Origin: an uncultured Porticoccus sp.
GTDB lineage: Bacteria; Pseudomonadota; Gammaproteobacteria; Pseudomonadales; Porticoccaceae
Direction of reading: 5' to 3'
Assembly (NCBI GenBank): GCA_947259505.1
Contig: CAMYLT010000008.1
Coordinates: 310,001-374,000 of the forward strand
DNA: 64,000 bases
The notes under the pieces were generated by a model. That model was given only the letters and a program-made list of their open reading frames with translations. It ran no database searches and had not been told where the DNA came from. The translations under genes were made by a program, and so were the position numbers. Of this stretch, positions 40,769 to 52,302 are shown one piece after another; position 1 is the stretch's first letter; every line of letters begins with the position of its first letter.

Positions 40769-41662
40769 ATGAGCTGGCTGGAAAAAATTCGTCCCAAGGG
40801 TCCGGGTACCCAGAAAAAAGACCGCACCCAGAGTGTTCCGGAAGGGTTGTGGAAAAAATGTCCCAAGTGCAGTGCGCCGCTTTATCGTCCCGAACTTGAG
40901 AAGAACCTCGAGGTCTGCCCAAAGTGTGATCACCACTTGCGTATTGGCGCCCGCCGTCGCCTGGATTACTTTCTTGACGCTGAAGATCGTCAGGAGCTGG
41001 CCACCGAAGTCAAACCCATTGATCGCCTGAAATTCAAGGATGTGCGCCGGTATAAGGATCGTCTGGCTGACGCCCAAAAAGCGACCGGTGAAGACGATGC
41101 GCTCGTTGCCATGCGCGGCACACTTAAAGGGATGCCGGTGGTAGCGGTTGCTTTTGAATTTGCCTTCCACGGCGGTTCCATGGGCTATGTAGTTGGTGAG
41201 CGTTTCACCCGCGCGGCTCAAGTTGCTCTGAAAGAAAATATCCCCTTTGTGTGTTTTTCCGCCACGGGTGGTGCCCGTATGCAGGAAGCACTGATTTCGT
41301 TGATGCAGATGGCCAAGACCAGCGCCATTATTGAGAAGCTCAAGGCGCAGGGAACACCCTATATCTCCGTAATGACTGACCCTGTTTATGGAGGTGTCTC
41401 CGCCAGCTTGGCGTTGCTCGGCGATATCAATGCTGCAGAGCCCGGTGCGAGAGCAGGCTTTGCCGGTCCAAACATCATTGAACAGACCATTCGCCAGCGT
41501 CTGCCGAAGGGCTTTCAGCGAGCAGAATTCCTGATGGAGCACGGTGCAATTGACTTGATCATTTCGCGTCCGGCAATGCGGGATACCCTCGCGTCTTTGC
41601 TGTCCAAATTCACTAACTCCCCCGAACCTGCCGAACTAGATGCCCCGGCATTCACTGAGTGA
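40769..41662 (+). CDS. accD: acetyl-CoA carboxylase carboxyltransferase beta subunit
   Basis: zinc motif '[26 protein letters not shown]', '[24 protein letters not shown]'. Confidence 0.98.
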   Translation: MSWLEKIRPKGPGTQKKDRTQSVPEGLWKKCPKCSAPLYRPELEKNLEVCPKCDHHLRIGARRRLDYFLDAEDRQELATEVKPIDRLKFKDVRRYKDRLADAQKATGEDDALVAMRGTLKGMPVVAVAFEFAFHGGSMGYVVGERFTRAAQVALKENIPFVCFSATGGARMQEALISLMQMAKTSAIIEKLKAQGTPYISVMTDPVYGGVSASLALLGDINAAEPGARAGFAGPNIIEQTIRQRLPKGFQRAEFLMEHGAIDLIISRPAMRDTLASLLSKFTNSPEPAELDAPAFTE

Positions 41663-42896
41663 ATGGCTGGGTCTGCTTCAGCAGCGGCATCCCACTGAAA
41701 TAGATCTTGGGCTGACACGAATTAATCGTGTCGCCCAGCTAATGCAGTTGGTGACGTCAGGTCACCTGCCGCCAGTTAAAACACTGGTTACCGTGGGCGG
41801 CACCAATGGAAAGGGCTCCTGTGTCGCCGCGCTGAATGCTCTGCTGACAAAATCGGGATACAGCGTCGGTTGTTACACCTCTCCACATCTGATCCGCTAT
41901 AACGAACGCATCGTCATCAATGGCCAGATGGCCAGTGATGAGGCGATCTGTGATGCATTTGAACGGATTGAGCAGGCGAGAGGCGATATCAGTCTCACCT
42001 ATTTTGAGTTCGGAACCCTCGCTGCCCTGTTATTAATGGCTGACGCGGCTGTGGATGTGGCCATACTTGAAGTCGGGTTGGGTGGCAGGTTGGATGCTGT
42101 CAATATCCTTGATGCCGATATCGCCATTGTCACCAGTATTGCCCTCGATCATCAGGATTGGCTGGGTGATGACCTCGACCAAATTGGCGCTGAAAAAGCC
42201 GCCATTGCCCGGCCTAGCCGGCCGCTAATCTGTGGTGACCGTTCGCCGAATGTTGGCGTGCTTAAAACAGCAACGGCCACCGGCGCGACACTATTGGTAA
42301 ACGGCCGTGATTTTGACCTGAATTCAGTTGCCTCAATGCCGGCTAATCGACTTCCCCCTAACAGTGTTGCCTGTGCTTTGCAGGCAATGGCACTGATCAG
42401 TGATTTGCCATTCGACAGAGTGGATACCTCCGCATTAGGGAATGTCTCAGTGCCTGGTCGGTTTCAGCAGTTGCAGGTGGGCTCGGTTCCCGTCATCCTG
42501 GATGTGGCACACAATCCCCAAGCGGCTGAATTACTCGCCGAACGGTTGCTGTTGGACAAGGGTCACATAGTGGCAGTTGTGGGAATGATGTCGGATAAGG
42601 ATATCATCGGATCCCTTGCTCCCCTTATTCCTCTGGTCAAAGCCTGGTGTTTTTGCAATATTCCCGATCAGCCAAGGGCGGCTACTGCAGGAAAACTGCA
42701 GGCATTGTTGTACAATGCTGGAGCACTGGGTGTCGGGGAGGCTGTTTGTTGTCCTTCCCCATTGGCGGCTTTCGACAACGCGCTAAAGTTGGCTGCAGTG
42801 GACGACACGGTGGTGGTATTTGGTTCCTTTTTTACAGTGGGCCCGATACTGGAACATTTGCAATACTCCTGCGAAGGAACGATCAGTGTTGACTGA
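41640..42896 (+). CDS. folC: dihydrofolate/folylpolyglutamate synthase
   Basis: '[20 protein letters not shown]', '[13 protein letters not shown]', '[10 protein letters not shown]'. Confidence 0.96.
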   Translation: MPRHSLSEWLGLLQQRHPTEIDLGLTRINRVAQLMQLVTSGHLPPVKTLVTVGGTNGKGSCVAALNALLTKSGYSVGCYTSPHLIRYNERIVINGQMASDEAICDAFERIEQARGDISLTYFEFGTLAALLLMADAAVDVAILEVGLGGRLDAVNILDADIAIVTSIALDHQDWLGDDLDQIGAEKAAIARPSRPLICGDRSPNVGVLKTATATGATLLVNGRDFDLNSVASMPANRLPPNSVACALQAMALISDLPFDRVDTSALGNVSVPGRFQQLQVGSVPVILDVAHNPQAAELLAERLLLDKGHIVAVVGMMSDKDIIGSLAPLIPLVKAWCFCNIPDQPRAATAGKLQALLYNAGALGVGEAVCCPSPLAAFDNALKLAAVDDTVVVFGSFFTVGPILEHLQYSCEGTISVD

Positions 42897-43416
42897 AAAT
42901 GTTAAACAGAGAATTGTCGGCGGTTTCGTGCTATTGGCGCTGGCGCTGATTTTATTTGCCGTCCTGTTTGATTTTTCTGATGCCCCTCAAGTAGATACCA
43001 CCTCTCGCATTCCCCCCAAACCAGACATTGCTGCCGTTGATGTGGCGGAACCTGTTCGACCAGAAAACATTGAGCCGGCACCCGCGCCGGAAGAGGGCTT
43101 TGAACTTGGTGTAGATGAGCCCGATCAGGCCGTGGCCGCGACACCGGAACCGCCAAAACTCTCTGATGAAGGTCTCCCGGAATCCTGGATTTTACAAGTG
43201 GGTAGTTTCCGCGATGCTGACCGTGCGAATGCGCTGGTAAAAAAATTACTGGACGATGGCTACCGTGCCTTTGTGCAACAACAATCGGATAGTCAGGGCC
43301 AGTTGAGCAGGGTGTTTGTGGGTCCCAAAGTACTAAAAGAAAAATTGCTGCAGGAAAAGGCCGCCATCGACAAAAAATATGGCCTGAACGCACTGGTCGT
43401 GCGCTTTGAACCCTGA
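42886..43416 (+). CDS. dedD: SPOR-domain protein (DedD-like)
   Basis: single TM 'FVLLALALILFAVLF' and SPOR 'WILQVGSFRDADRANALVKKLLDDGYRAFVQ'. Confidence 0.85.
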   Translation: MLTENVKQRIVGGFVLLALALILFAVLFDFSDAPQVDTTSRIPPKPDIAAVDVAEPVRPENIEPAPAPEEGFELGVDEPDQAVAATPEPPKLSDEGLPESWILQVGSFRDADRANALVKKLLDDGYRAFVQQQSDSQGQLSRVFVGPKVLKEKLLQEKAAIDKKYGLNALVVRFEP

Positions 43417-43468
43417 CCTCGGTCAGCCACTCTGTTAAACTTTGCCGCTGTTTTCTCGAGACCGGACC

Positions 43469-43963
43469 ATGAGCTGGGCTGATTGGGCAATAATCGCTAT
43501 TTTGGGGCTTTCGGGGCTGATCAGTCTGGTGCGTGGCTTCGTCAAAGAAGCCATGTCGCTACTGATCTGGCTGGCGGCAGCGGTGATTGCTTCCATTTTT
43601 CATGATGAGCTGGCCAGTTGGATGGAACAGCTGATCACTACGCCTTCCCTGCGGCTGCTGGCAGCCTGGGTGAGTCTCTTCGTGGCGGTGCTGATTGTTG
43701 GCGGTATCTGTAATTACCTGCTGGGCAAACTGGTTGAAGCCACCGGACTCTCAGGGACTGACCGATTGCTTGGACTGGTATTCGGTGTGACACGTGGCGT
43801 GATCATTGTCATGGCGGTGTTGATATTGATGACGGAGATGTTGCCCGTTAAAGATGATCTCTGGTGGCAGCAATCCGTGATGGTTTCATTTTTTATGCAA
43901 TTTGAAGACTGGGCCAGGGATACCGGCGCAGCGGTGCTGAACTTTTTAAAGAACTTGCTCTGA
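43469..43963 (+). CDS. cvpA: CvpA family protein
   Basis: 'MSWADWAIIAILGLSGLISLVRGFVKEAMSLL', upstream of purF. Confidence 0.92.
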   Translation: MSWADWAIIAILGLSGLISLVRGFVKEAMSLLIWLAAAVIASIFHDELASWMEQLITTPSLRLLAAWVSLFVAVLIVGGICNYLLGKLVEATGLSGTDRLLGLVFGVTRGVIIVMAVLILMTEMLPVKDDLWWQQSVMVSFFMQFEDWARDTGAAVLNFLKNLL

Positions 43964-44014
43964 GAGCAGTGCAAATAGCTTAGTAAACGACTGTTGATAG
44001 AGGTTGCCTGACCC

Positions 44015-45550
44015 ATGTGCGGTATAGTCGGAATTTTTGGTAAAAGTGATGTAAAACTGCAGCTCTATGATGCGCTGACCATGTTGCAGCATCGTGGACA
44101 GGATGCTGCCGGCATCATGACCTGTGTGGGTGGACGCCTGAATCAGCGTAAGGGCGTGGGCTTGGTCAGGGATGTGTTCCATACCCGCCACATGGCCGAA
44201 CTGGAAGGTAACATGGGTATCGGCCACGTGCGCTATCCTACTGCGGGCAGCTCCGGGCCAGCACTGGCCCAACCGTTTTATGTGAATTCCCCCTACGGTA
44301 TTTGCATGGCTCACAACGGTAACCTGACCAATACGGAAGAGTTGCTGGAGCACTTGTTCAAGTCTGACCTGCGGCATATCAACACCGATTCCGATTCCGA
44401 GGCACTGCTCAACGTCTTCGCGCATGAGTTGCATCTGCAGGGCAAATTGCAGCCCACGCCGGAGGATATTTTTGAATCTGTGCGTCGGGTGCACCGGCGT
44501 TGTCGGGGCGCTTATGCGGTAGTGGGCATGATCGCCAACTATGGCCTGGTGGCGTTCCGCGATCCATTAGGCATTCGCCCACTGGTGTATGGCCAGCGCC
44601 AGACGGAGCTTGGCATGGAATACATTGTGGCTTCTGAGAGTGTGGCACTGGATGTGTTGGGTTTTCAGTTGGTCCGCGACCTGGCACCCGGTGAAGCGTT
44701 ATATGTGGATGAGCACGGCGAGTTGCATCTGCAACAGTGTGCTGAAAATCCCCGCCTGAATCCCTGTATTTTCGAGCATGTCTATTTCGCTCGCCCCGAC
44801 TCCATCATTGATCGTATTTCGGTATACAAGTGTCGTCTGCGCATGGGCGAGCACCTGGCTGAGAAAATCCTGCGAACCTACCCAGATCATGACATCGACG
44901 TGGTAATACCGATTCCCGATACCAGTCGGGTGGCTGCTCAAGCCATTGCCGAGCATTTGGGTATCAAGTTTCGTGAAGGTTTCATGAAAAACCGCTATAT
45001 CGGTCGAACATTTATCATGCCCGGCCAGCAAGAGCGCAAGAAGTCGGTACGCCAGAAGCTCAACCCGGTGAAGCTGGAATTTAAGGGTAAGAACGTATTG
45101 CTGATAGATGATTCTATTGTGCGTGGTACGACCTCACGTGAAATCATCCAAATGGCCCGGGACGTGGGTGCTAACAAGGTCTATATGGCTTCAGCTGCGC
45201 CAGCAGTGCGTTTTCCAAATGTCTATGGCATTGATATGCCGTCGGCGCGTGAGTTGATTGCCCATGACCACACGGAAGAAGAAGTCGCGGCACTTATTGG
45301 TGCTGACTGGCTGGTCTACCAGGATCTAGAAGACTTGGTGGCGAGTGCGTCAGAGGGTAACAGTGACATAGAGGCTTTTGACTGCGCGGTATTTGATGGT
45401 AAATATGTTACGGGCGATGTGGATCAATCTTATCTGGATAAACTCGATTCAGCGCGCAATGACAATGCAAAGAACAATAAGAACAAGCCTACCAACTCCG
45501 GTAATGGTGAGGTGATCGGCTTGCACAATCCCGGTGCGGACTCAGAGTAA
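44015..45550 (+). CDS. purF: amidophosphoribosyltransferase
   Basis: 'MCGIVGIFG', '[11 protein letters not shown]', '[17 protein letters not shown]'. Confidence 0.98.
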   Translation: MCGIVGIFGKSDVKLQLYDALTMLQHRGQDAAGIMTCVGGRLNQRKGVGLVRDVFHTRHMAELEGNMGIGHVRYPTAGSSGPALAQPFYVNSPYGICMAHNGNLTNTEELLEHLFKSDLRHINTDSDSEALLNVFAHELHLQGKLQPTPEDIFESVRRVHRRCRGAYAVVGMIANYGLVAFRDPLGIRPLVYGQRQTELGMEYIVASESVALDVLGFQLVRDLAPGEALYVDEHGELHLQQCAENPRLNPCIFEHVYFARPDSIIDRISVYKCRLRMGEHLAEKILRTYPDHDIDVVIPIPDTSRVAAQAIAEHLGIKFREGFMKNRYIGRTFIMPGQQERKKSVRQKLNPVKLEFKGKNVLLIDDSIVRGTTSREIIQMARDVGANKVYMASAAPAVRFPNVYGIDMPSARELIAHDHTEEEVAALIGADWLVYQDLEDLVASASEGNSDIEAFDCAVFDGKYVTGDVDQSYLDKLDSARNDNAKNNKNKPTNSGNGEVIGLHNPGADSE

Positions 45551-45556
45551 CAGGCC

Positions 45557-46756
45557 ATGGCAGATCGAGAACAAGACAATCCTCTGGCGGGCGCAGCCCT
45601 GGATACTCTGGCCGTTCGGGCAGGCCATGTGCGCACGGCGGAAGGGGAACATGGAGAGCCGCTATTCCTGACCTCCAGTTATGTCTTTGCCAGCGCCGAA
45701 GAGGCGGCGGCGCGTTTTTCCGGTGAGCAGCCCGGTAACGTCTACTCCCGCTATACCAATCCTACCGTACGCACTTTTGAGGAGCGTATTGCCGCCCTGG
45801 AAGGGGCAGAACAGGCTGTGGCGACGGCCTCGGGTATGGCCGCCATTCTCAGCACCTGCGTCGCACTGCTGAAGGCGGGTGATCATGTGGTCTGTTCTCG
45901 AGACGTATTTGGTACCACCACCGTCTTGATGGATAAATACCTGGGCAAGTTCGGGGTCGACAGCACCTTTGTGCCGGTTACCGACCTGGAGCAGTGGCGA
46001 GCGGCTATGCGCCCGGAAACCAAAATACTGTTTCTGGAGACTCCATCCAACCCACTCAATGAAGTGGCGGACATTCAGGCGCTGGCCAAGCTTGCCCATG
46101 ACCATGGAGCCTGGTTGGTAGTGGATAACTGCCTCTGTACGCCTGCACTGCAACTTCCGCTGAAACTGGGTGCCGACCTGGTGGTGCATTCCGCCACCAA
46201 GTATCTGGATGGCCAGGGCCGCTGTCTGGGCGGTGTGGTGTGTGGCCGACGTGAGCTGGTAAACGAGGTACTATCGTTTATTCGCACTGCTGGTCCTTCG
46301 ATGAGTCCCTTCAATGCATGGGTATTTCTGAAAGGATTGGAAACCCTGCGTTTGCGGATGGATGCCCACTCGGTTAGCGCATTGAGCCTGGCCAAGTGGC
46401 TGCAGCAGCAGCCGACAGTAGAAAAAGTATTTTATGCCGGTTTACCTGATCATCCCGGACATGAGTTGGCAGCCAAACAGCAACGTGGCTTTGGTGGGGT
46501 GTTGTCATTCCGTGTTAAAGGTGGGCGGGAGCAGGCTTGGCAGGTGATCGATAGCACCCGCATTCTCTCGTTGACGGCTAATCTGGGGGACGCTAAAACC
46601 ACTATTGTTCATCCAGCCACAACGACCCATGGACGCCTCAGTGACGAACAGAAAACTGCGTCGGGCATTACTGAAAACTTGATCCGTATCGCAGTTGGCC
46701 TTGAGGATATCGAGGATATTAAAGCGGATCTGCAGCGCGGGCTGTCAGCGATCTGA
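45557..46756 (+). CDS. metZ: O-succinylhomoserine sulfhydrylase
   Basis: Cys/Met metabolism PLP enzyme 'VVHSATKYLDGQGRCLGGVV'; purF-metZ synteny. Confidence 0.93.
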   Translation: MADREQDNPLAGAALDTLAVRAGHVRTAEGEHGEPLFLTSSYVFASAEEAAARFSGEQPGNVYSRYTNPTVRTFEERIAALEGAEQAVATASGMAAILSTCVALLKAGDHVVCSRDVFGTTTVLMDKYLGKFGVDSTFVPVTDLEQWRAAMRPETKILFLETPSNPLNEVADIQALAKLAHDHGAWLVVDNCLCTPALQLPLKLGADLVVHSATKYLDGQGRCLGGVVCGRRELVNEVLSFIRTAGPSMSPFNAWVFLKGLETLRLRMDAHSVSALSLAKWLQQQPTVEKVFYAGLPDHPGHELAAKQQRGFGGVLSFRVKGGREQAWQVIDSTRILSLTANLGDAKTTIVHPATTTHGRLSDEQKTASGITENLIRIAVGLEDIEDIKADLQRGLSAI

Positions 46757-46814
46757 TTTCAGGATTGGAGCGTCAGGCCCAAGCTGTTGTTCTCCGACAA
46801 AGGAAGAGGACTTT

Positions 46815-47741
46815 ATGCAAGGGGTTGTAGACAAGCTGGTAGCTGCCGTGGGAACGGTACTGATTGGCAAGGATGAGCAGATCAGGTTGGCGTTAGCCTG
46901 TCTCTTCGCTCGCGGACACCTGCTGATCGAAGATTTGCCTGGCATGGGTAAAACCACTTTGGCCCATGGATTGGCAAAGGTCCTGGGGCTTTCCTTCAGT
47001 CGTATTCAGTTCACCAGCGACCTTCTGCCTGCCGATATCCTTGGTGTTTCCATTTACGATCGTCATCACAGCAAGTTTGAATTTCATCCCGGTCCCGTAT
47101 TCAGTCAGCTGCTGCTAGCAGATGAAATCAACCGTACTACTCCCAAGACTCAGAGCGCATTGCTCGAGGCCATGGCAGAGGGGCAGGTCACTGTCGAAGG
47201 GGAAACCCGGGCACTGCCAACACCTTTTTTTGTCATTGCCACCCAGAATCCAGCCAGTCAGGCCGGGACTTATCCCCTCCCTGAGTCTCAACTGGATCGC
47301 TTCTTGATGCGTATCGCATTGGGTTATCCGGACCCGCAGTCAGAGCGCCAGTTACTTTCGGGTGTCGATCCCCGTAGCCGACTGGCAGAACTCAAGGCAA
47401 TGCTCAGTCCGGGTCAATTATTGCAAATCCAACAGAAGGTCAACGAAGTGAAAGCATCGGAGAGCCTGGTGGATTATCTACAGCGATTGGTGCAATACAC
47501 TCGAGATGAACCGGGATTTCATTGTGGGTTATCGCCGCGTGGTGCGCTGGCTGTGTTGCAATGCGCCCGCGCCTGGTCCTTGATACATGGCCGCCATTAT
47601 GTGATTCCCGAAGATGTACAGGCAGTTTTCCCTGCCGTGGCGGCTCACCGCCTCAGTGCAGAAGGCGAGCACGCTGGTATGGACAGCGATGCGCTGGTCC
47701 GTCGGGTGTTGAACGCGGTCGATATTATTGATGTCAGCTGA
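46815..47741 (+). CDS. MoxR-family AAA+ ATPase
   Basis: 'LIEDLPGMGKTTLAHGLAKVLGLSFSRIQFTSDLLPADILG', 'LLLADEINRTTPKTQSALLEAMAE'. Confidence 0.95.
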   Translation: MQGVVDKLVAAVGTVLIGKDEQIRLALACLFARGHLLIEDLPGMGKTTLAHGLAKVLGLSFSRIQFTSDLLPADILGVSIYDRHHSKFEFHPGPVFSQLLLADEINRTTPKTQSALLEAMAEGQVTVEGETRALPTPFFVIATQNPASQAGTYPLPESQLDRFLMRIALGYPDPQSERQLLSGVDPRSRLAELKAMLSPGQLLQIQQKVNEVKASESLVDYLQRLVQYTRDEPGFHCGLSPRGALAVLQCARAWSLIHGRHYVIPEDVQAVFPAVAAHRLSAEGEHAGMDSDALVRRVLNAVDIIDVS

Positions 47742-47775
47742 AACCTCTCCAGTGGCAGATTAAAGGACAGGATAC

Positions 47776-48756
47776 GTGGCAGTGTCAGTTCGGGGTTTTT
47801 TTCAGCAGCGCTTTTCACGCTGGCTTGCCCGTCGGTTACCGCCTTCTTCAGCTGTCTCCCTGGGGCGGCGCAACCTGTTTATTTTCCCTTCTGCCACGGG
47901 CTTCGCATTCCTGCTGTTGATCGGACTTTGCTGGCTGGCGGCGACCAATTATGAGAACAATCTTGTCTTCGGCATAACCTGTCTGTTGGCATCGCTCTTT
48001 GTGGTGTCCATTCTGCACAGCTTTGCCAATCTTTCCGGCCTCACTGTGAGCTGCCTCAAGGTCACACCGGGTTTTGCTGACAAAACGCTGACGGTGGAGC
48101 TGTTATTGCGCCAGCCACGGTCCCGCTTTCGCGATGGACTGGGTTGTTCCTTCGCTGGATCTGAGAAGGTGATGGCGGCAATGTCCGGCGTAACAGAGTG
48201 TCGCGTTAAATTAACGGTTCCCGCACCGCAGCGAGGACTGCATGACCCCGGTCGTCTACGCATCGAGAGTATCTACCCAGTGGGATTGCTGCGCGCCTGG
48301 ACCTATGTGGATCTGGCGATACGGGGCCTGGTGTATCCGCGACCGTTATTTCCTGACTCATACCCACCGGGCAGACGTACTACCGGTGAAGGATTACTAC
48401 AGGGAGGTGAAGGTGGTGATGACTTTGTGGGCTTGAATCGCTACCGTCCGGGCGATTCCCTCAAGCATGTGGCCTGGAAACATTATGCCCGTGAGCAGGG
48501 GTTGTATACCAAGCACTATGGAGATGTGCTCGACCGACAGCTATGGCTGGACTGGGATCAGTTTCCGGGACTTGACCGGGAGGCAAGGCTGTCGAGATTA
48601 TGCGGGTTGCTGTTGCAAATTGTGCCGTTAGGGCAGCCCTATGGTCTGCGTTTGCTTGGATTGGTGCTAGAACCTGCGATGGGCGACGCACACCGGCAAC
48701 GGGTGTTGGCGGAACTTGCCCTGTTCGAAATCCCCAACAGGGAGGGTTTCTTGTGA
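47776..48756 (+). CDS. DUF58-domain protein
   Basis: 'DDFVGLNRYRPGDSLKHVAWKHYAREQGLYTKHYGD' DUF58 signature; after MoxR. Confidence 0.9.
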   Translation: MAVSVRGFFQQRFSRWLARRLPPSSAVSLGRRNLFIFPSATGFAFLLLIGLCWLAATNYENNLVFGITCLLASLFVVSILHSFANLSGLTVSCLKVTPGFADKTLTVELLLRQPRSRFRDGLGCSFAGSEKVMAAMSGVTECRVKLTVPAPQRGLHDPGRLRIESIYPVGLLRAWTYVDLAIRGLVYPRPLFPDSYPPGRRTTGEGLLQGGEGGDDFVGLNRYRPGDSLKHVAWKHYAREQGLYTKHYGDVLDRQLWLDWDQFPGLDREARLSRLCGLLLQIVPLGQPYGLRLLGLVLEPAMGDAHRQRVLAELALFEIPNREGFL

Positions 48757-50762
48757 CACCCTCATGGCAGATCCGCCGCCATGCACTGTTCTGGTTGTTA
48801 ACCGCTTATGCCGCCGTGATAGCCCTCCATGCGGAACACTTGCCCCGTTGGATACTGGTTGCAGCGGTAATTGCCGCATGCTGGCGTATCCAGTGTTTCA
48901 GGGGCGCTTGGCCGCTACCTGGCAGACCGTTAAAGCTGGGGCTGTTAGCCATGTGTTTGACGGGCTTGCTGCTGGAATATGGTAACCCCATTGGGCTTGA
49001 GCCGATGGTGGCGCTATTGGTTAGTGCCTACGTCATGAAGTTACTGGAAATGGTCCATCGCCGTGATGCCTATCTGGTGGTGTTGCTGGCCTTTTTTGTG
49101 GCGGCACTGGCTGCCCTGTTTGACCAATCCATCTCGGGAGCGGGGTATGTCCTAGGTTGCCTGCTGTTGGTCCTCGCCGCTCTGATCGGGTTGCACCAAA
49201 GTGATACGACCTCCGGCAGACTTCGTCCTCTACGGGGTGCTGCGGCATTGTTGTTCCAGGCCATGCCGTTGATGATCCTGATGTTTTTACTCATGCCCCG
49301 TGTCGGCGCGTTATGGTCGGTTCCTATTCAGACCCACAAGGCGAAAACTGGCGTCACCGATACGATGTCGCCGGGGGATTTCAGCCAGTTGGGTCGCTCG
49401 GCCGAGCTGGCTTTTCGGGTCACTTTTGACGGCGCTATCCCTCCCCAGCGCCAGCTGTATTGGCGTGGCCTGGTTCTGTCGAAGTTCGATGGCAGAGTCT
49501 GGTCTCGGACTTTTCGCACCAGTCTGGATGATGGCGCTCTGCTGCAATGGTATGGCCAGCAACCAAAACATTGGGATCAATTGATTGAGCGTCGAGGTGA
49601 CCCGTTGCGCTATTCAGTGGTGATTGAGCCAACCCAGCAACCCTGGCTTTATGCCCTGAATACGGCTTTACCAGGAGGCCGTGGAGTGGCGCTGACCCGG
49701 GATTTCCGCTTGATATCCGCCCAACCGGTTACCAGTAAGCAGCAATACCAAGTGATCAGTTGGCTTGATTACCGTGTTGAGTCGGCGAACCTGTCCCCAG
49801 ATCGACGCAAGATCGAGTTGCAGCTGCCCGATGGCTTTAATCCCCGAGCAGTGGCCTTGGCTCAACGCTGGCGCCGTCTGGAAAGTGATGATCGCGCATT
49901 GGTGCAACGAGTGCTCAACCTCTACAACCGCGAGTTCATCTACACCTTGCAGCCGCCTTTGTTGGGCAGGGATTCAGTGGATGAATTCCTGTTCGATACC
50001 CAGCGGGGGTTTTGTGAACATTTTGCCGGTAGCTTCGTATTTTTGATGCGTGCGGCGGGGATTCCCGCTCGAGTCGTGGCTGGTTATCAGGGTGGCGAAC
50101 GCCACCCAGACGGCTATCTGTCGGTGCGCCAGTACGATGCCCATGCCTGGGCTGAGGTTTGGTTACCAGATGAGGGTTGGGTTTCGATTGACCCTACCGC
50201 CCATGTGGCCCCGGAGCGCATAGAAGGGGATATTCAGACACTACTGGGGGATGAAGAGGGCTTCCTTGCAGATTCTCCAGCGTCATTGATGCGCTTTCGC
50301 CATATTGGCTGGATTAACCGTTTGAGGCTGGATATGGAGGCACTGAATTACCACTGGGCACTCTGGGTGCTGGGCTACGACCAGAAACAGCAGTCATTCT
50401 TGCGCGGCTTGCTAGGTGATACCTCGCCGTTGCGAATCGCACTGGCGCTGCTGGGTACCGGCGGTGGACTGGTTTTGCTGATTGGACTGTGGAAGCTCAT
50501 TCCAGACCGTCCCAAGCCGCTCGATCCCCTAGATCGGCAGTTTCAGGCACTTTGCCGCAAGCTGGAGAGAGGGGGCTGCGCTCGGCTATCTGGTGAAGGG
50601 CCGCGCGCGTTTGCCGAGCGTATTGGCCTGGAGCAGCCTGAACTGGCGGAGCAGGTGATGGCCATCAGTCGGGCTTATGAAGGCATGCGCTATGGTGAGC
50701 AAGCGTCACAACCCGAGTTGCTGGCCAAGGCAGTGAAACGACTCCCAGCGATACGGCGTTGA
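48753..50762 (+). CDS. transglutaminase-like TgpA family membrane protein (DUF3488/transglutaminase/DUF4129)
   Basis: multiple TMs, 'GFCEHFAGSFVFLMRAAGIPARVVAGYQGGE', 'YDAHAWAEVWLPDEGWVSIDPT'; GTG start near 48753 overlapping DUF58. Confidence 0.92.
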   Translation: MTPSWQIRRHALFWLLTAYAAVIALHAEHLPRWILVAAVIAACWRIQCFRGAWPLPGRPLKLGLLAMCLTGLLLEYGNPIGLEPMVALLVSAYVMKLLEMVHRRDAYLVVLLAFFVAALAALFDQSISGAGYVLGCLLLVLAALIGLHQSDTTSGRLRPLRGAAALLFQAMPLMILMFLLMPRVGALWSVPIQTHKAKTGVTDTMSPGDFSQLGRSAELAFRVTFDGAIPPQRQLYWRGLVLSKFDGRVWSRTFRTSLDDGALLQWYGQQPKHWDQLIERRGDPLRYSVVIEPTQQPWLYALNTALPGGRGVALTRDFRLISAQPVTSKQQYQVISWLDYRVESANLSPDRRKIELQLPDGFNPRAVALAQRWRRLESDDRALVQRVLNLYNREFIYTLQPPLLGRDSVDEFLFDTQRGFCEHFAGSFVFLMRAAGIPARVVAGYQGGERHPDGYLSVRQYDAHAWAEVWLPDEGWVSIDPTAHVAPERIEGDIQTLLGDEEGFLADSPASLMRFRHIGWINRLRLDMEALNYHWALWVLGYDQKQQSFLRGLLGDTSPLRIALALLGTGGGLVLLIGLWKLIPDRPKPLDPLDRQFQALCRKLERGGCARLSGEGPRAFAERIGLEQPELAEQVMAISRAYEGMRYGEQASQPELLAKAVKRLPAIRR

Positions 50763-51437
50763 CTACTTGGTCAGCATATTACGCGCGCCCTTGACGAATT
50801 TGTTCGCCTGGTCGTCTTCTTCATACTCGGCAGCAGGGCGTTTGATACCCTTTTGAAAGGCCGGGCGTTGAGCGAGGCGGTCAACCCAACCTGCTAAATG
50901 TGGGAAAGGTTCAATATCCACTCCCGACCAGTTGTGAATGCGCACCCAGGCCCAGTTGGCGATATCGGCAATACTCAACTCATTGGTGAGAAATTCACGG
51001 CCGTTCAAATGGCCATCCAGTACGCCAAACAAACGTTTCACTTCATTCTGGTAGCGGTCGATAGCCGGTTGGTAGGTTTCTTCCCAGTAGCGATACCAGA
51101 CATTTGCCTGCCCCATCATTGGGCCGATGCCGCCCATCTGGAACATCAACCACTGGATAGCCCGGGAGCGCTCCTTGGCATCTTTGGGCAGTAATTGGCC
51201 CGTTTTTTCCGCCAGGTACATGAGGATGGCACCGGACTCAAATACCACAAAGTCATCGTTGGCGCGGTCGACAATGGTAGGAATTCTGCCATTGGGGTTC
51301 AATTTCAGATACCAGGGTTCTTTCTGCTCGTTATCACTGAGAGTGAGTCTGTGCAGCTCGTAGGGCAGATCCAGCTCTTCCAGGGCGATACTGATCTTGT
51401 GTCCGTTGGGTGTGGCGGCAGTATAGAGATCAATCAC
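50763..51437 (-). CDS. glutathione S-transferase family protein (YfcG-like)
   Basis: '[29 protein letters not shown]', '[11 protein letters not shown]', '[15 protein letters not shown]'. Confidence 0.92.
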   Translation of the reverse strand: MIDLYTAATPNGHKISIALEELDLPYELHRLTLSDNEQKEPWYLKLNPNGRIPTIVDRANDDFVVFESGAILMYLAEKTGQLLPKDAKERSRAIQWLMFQMGGIGPMMGQANVWYRYWEETYQPAIDRYQNEVKRLFGVLDGHLNGREFLTNELSIADIANWAWVRIHNWSGVDIEPFPHLAGWVDRLAQRPAFQKGIKRPAAEYEEDDQANKFVKGARNMLTK

Positions 51438-51633
51438 GAAACATTTCCTCCCGGTTCAGGTCACCACAGGTTAGGTGCGCGGTTTGTGGTTAGCAAGTAA
51501 ATTATATGTGACAGGGTGGCGGCGATCATGGTTTGCTATTCTGAGAATGGCCTGGATGATGATCCCTGAATTGACGCCGATGCGTTGCTCATTATCAATC
51601 CCGGTTTGAAATCGATTCTGTGGGGTAATTGAC

Positions 51634-52167
51634 GTGTCTATCCAAAAAATTGTTCTAGGTGGCGGCTGCTTCTGGTGCGTTGAGTCAGTTTTTCAAGGCA
51701 TTATTGGCGTTCAGTCTGTGGTATCCGGGTATGCAGGCGGTCAGGATGAGAACCCTTCCTATGAAAACGTTTGTTCAGGGATAACAGGCCATGCGGAAGT
51801 GGTGGAAGTGACGTTTGACAGCTTAATCATCAACCTTGCAGACCTGTTGAAAATATTCTTCACAATTCATGATCCAACCACCCTTAATCGTCAGGGAAAC
51901 GATGTGGGCACTCAGTACAGATCGGTGATTTTTTACGCTGATTCTGAAGAAAAAAGTGTGGCGGAAAGTGTTATTGCGGACTTAAAAAAGAGAGCCGTAT
52001 TTCATGATGAAATTGTGACCACATTAGAGCCTTTGACAACGTTTCATGTGGCGGAAGACTATCATCAAAACTACTTTGAAAAAAATCCCGCAAATCCCTA
52101 CTGTCGATTTTCTATTCCCCCCAAGAGAGCAAAAGTCCTGAAAAACTTTTCAAGTTTTATCAAATAG
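51634..52167 (+). CDS. msrA: peptide-methionine (S)-S-oxide reductase
   Basis: 'IVLGGGCFWCVESVFQGI', 'VVSGYAGG', 'EDYHQNYFEKNPANPYC'; GTG start. Confidence 0.95.
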   Translation: MSIQKIVLGGGCFWCVESVFQGIIGVQSVVSGYAGGQDENPSYENVCSGITGHAEVVEVTFDSLIINLADLLKIFFTIHDPTTLNRQGNDVGTQYRSVIFYADSEEKSVAESVIADLKKRAVFHDEIVTTLEPLTTFHVAEDYHQNYFEKNPANPYCRFSIPPKRAKVLKNFSSFIK

Positions 52168-52302
52168 TAACGTGCTTATGAAATGTTTCTCGGCACCGCT
52201 CTGGCATCCAGTTGGCGCTGTGATGGATATATATCCTGGCGTTAAAACCTACTACATAATAAACCCGGTTAATTACTCGATACGCCCAATGGTTTTTTTA
52301 TC

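Noticed and set aside
40535-41542. 335-aa minus-strand ORF over trpA/accD
   Set aside because: Antisense to conserved genes; low-complexity shadow frame.
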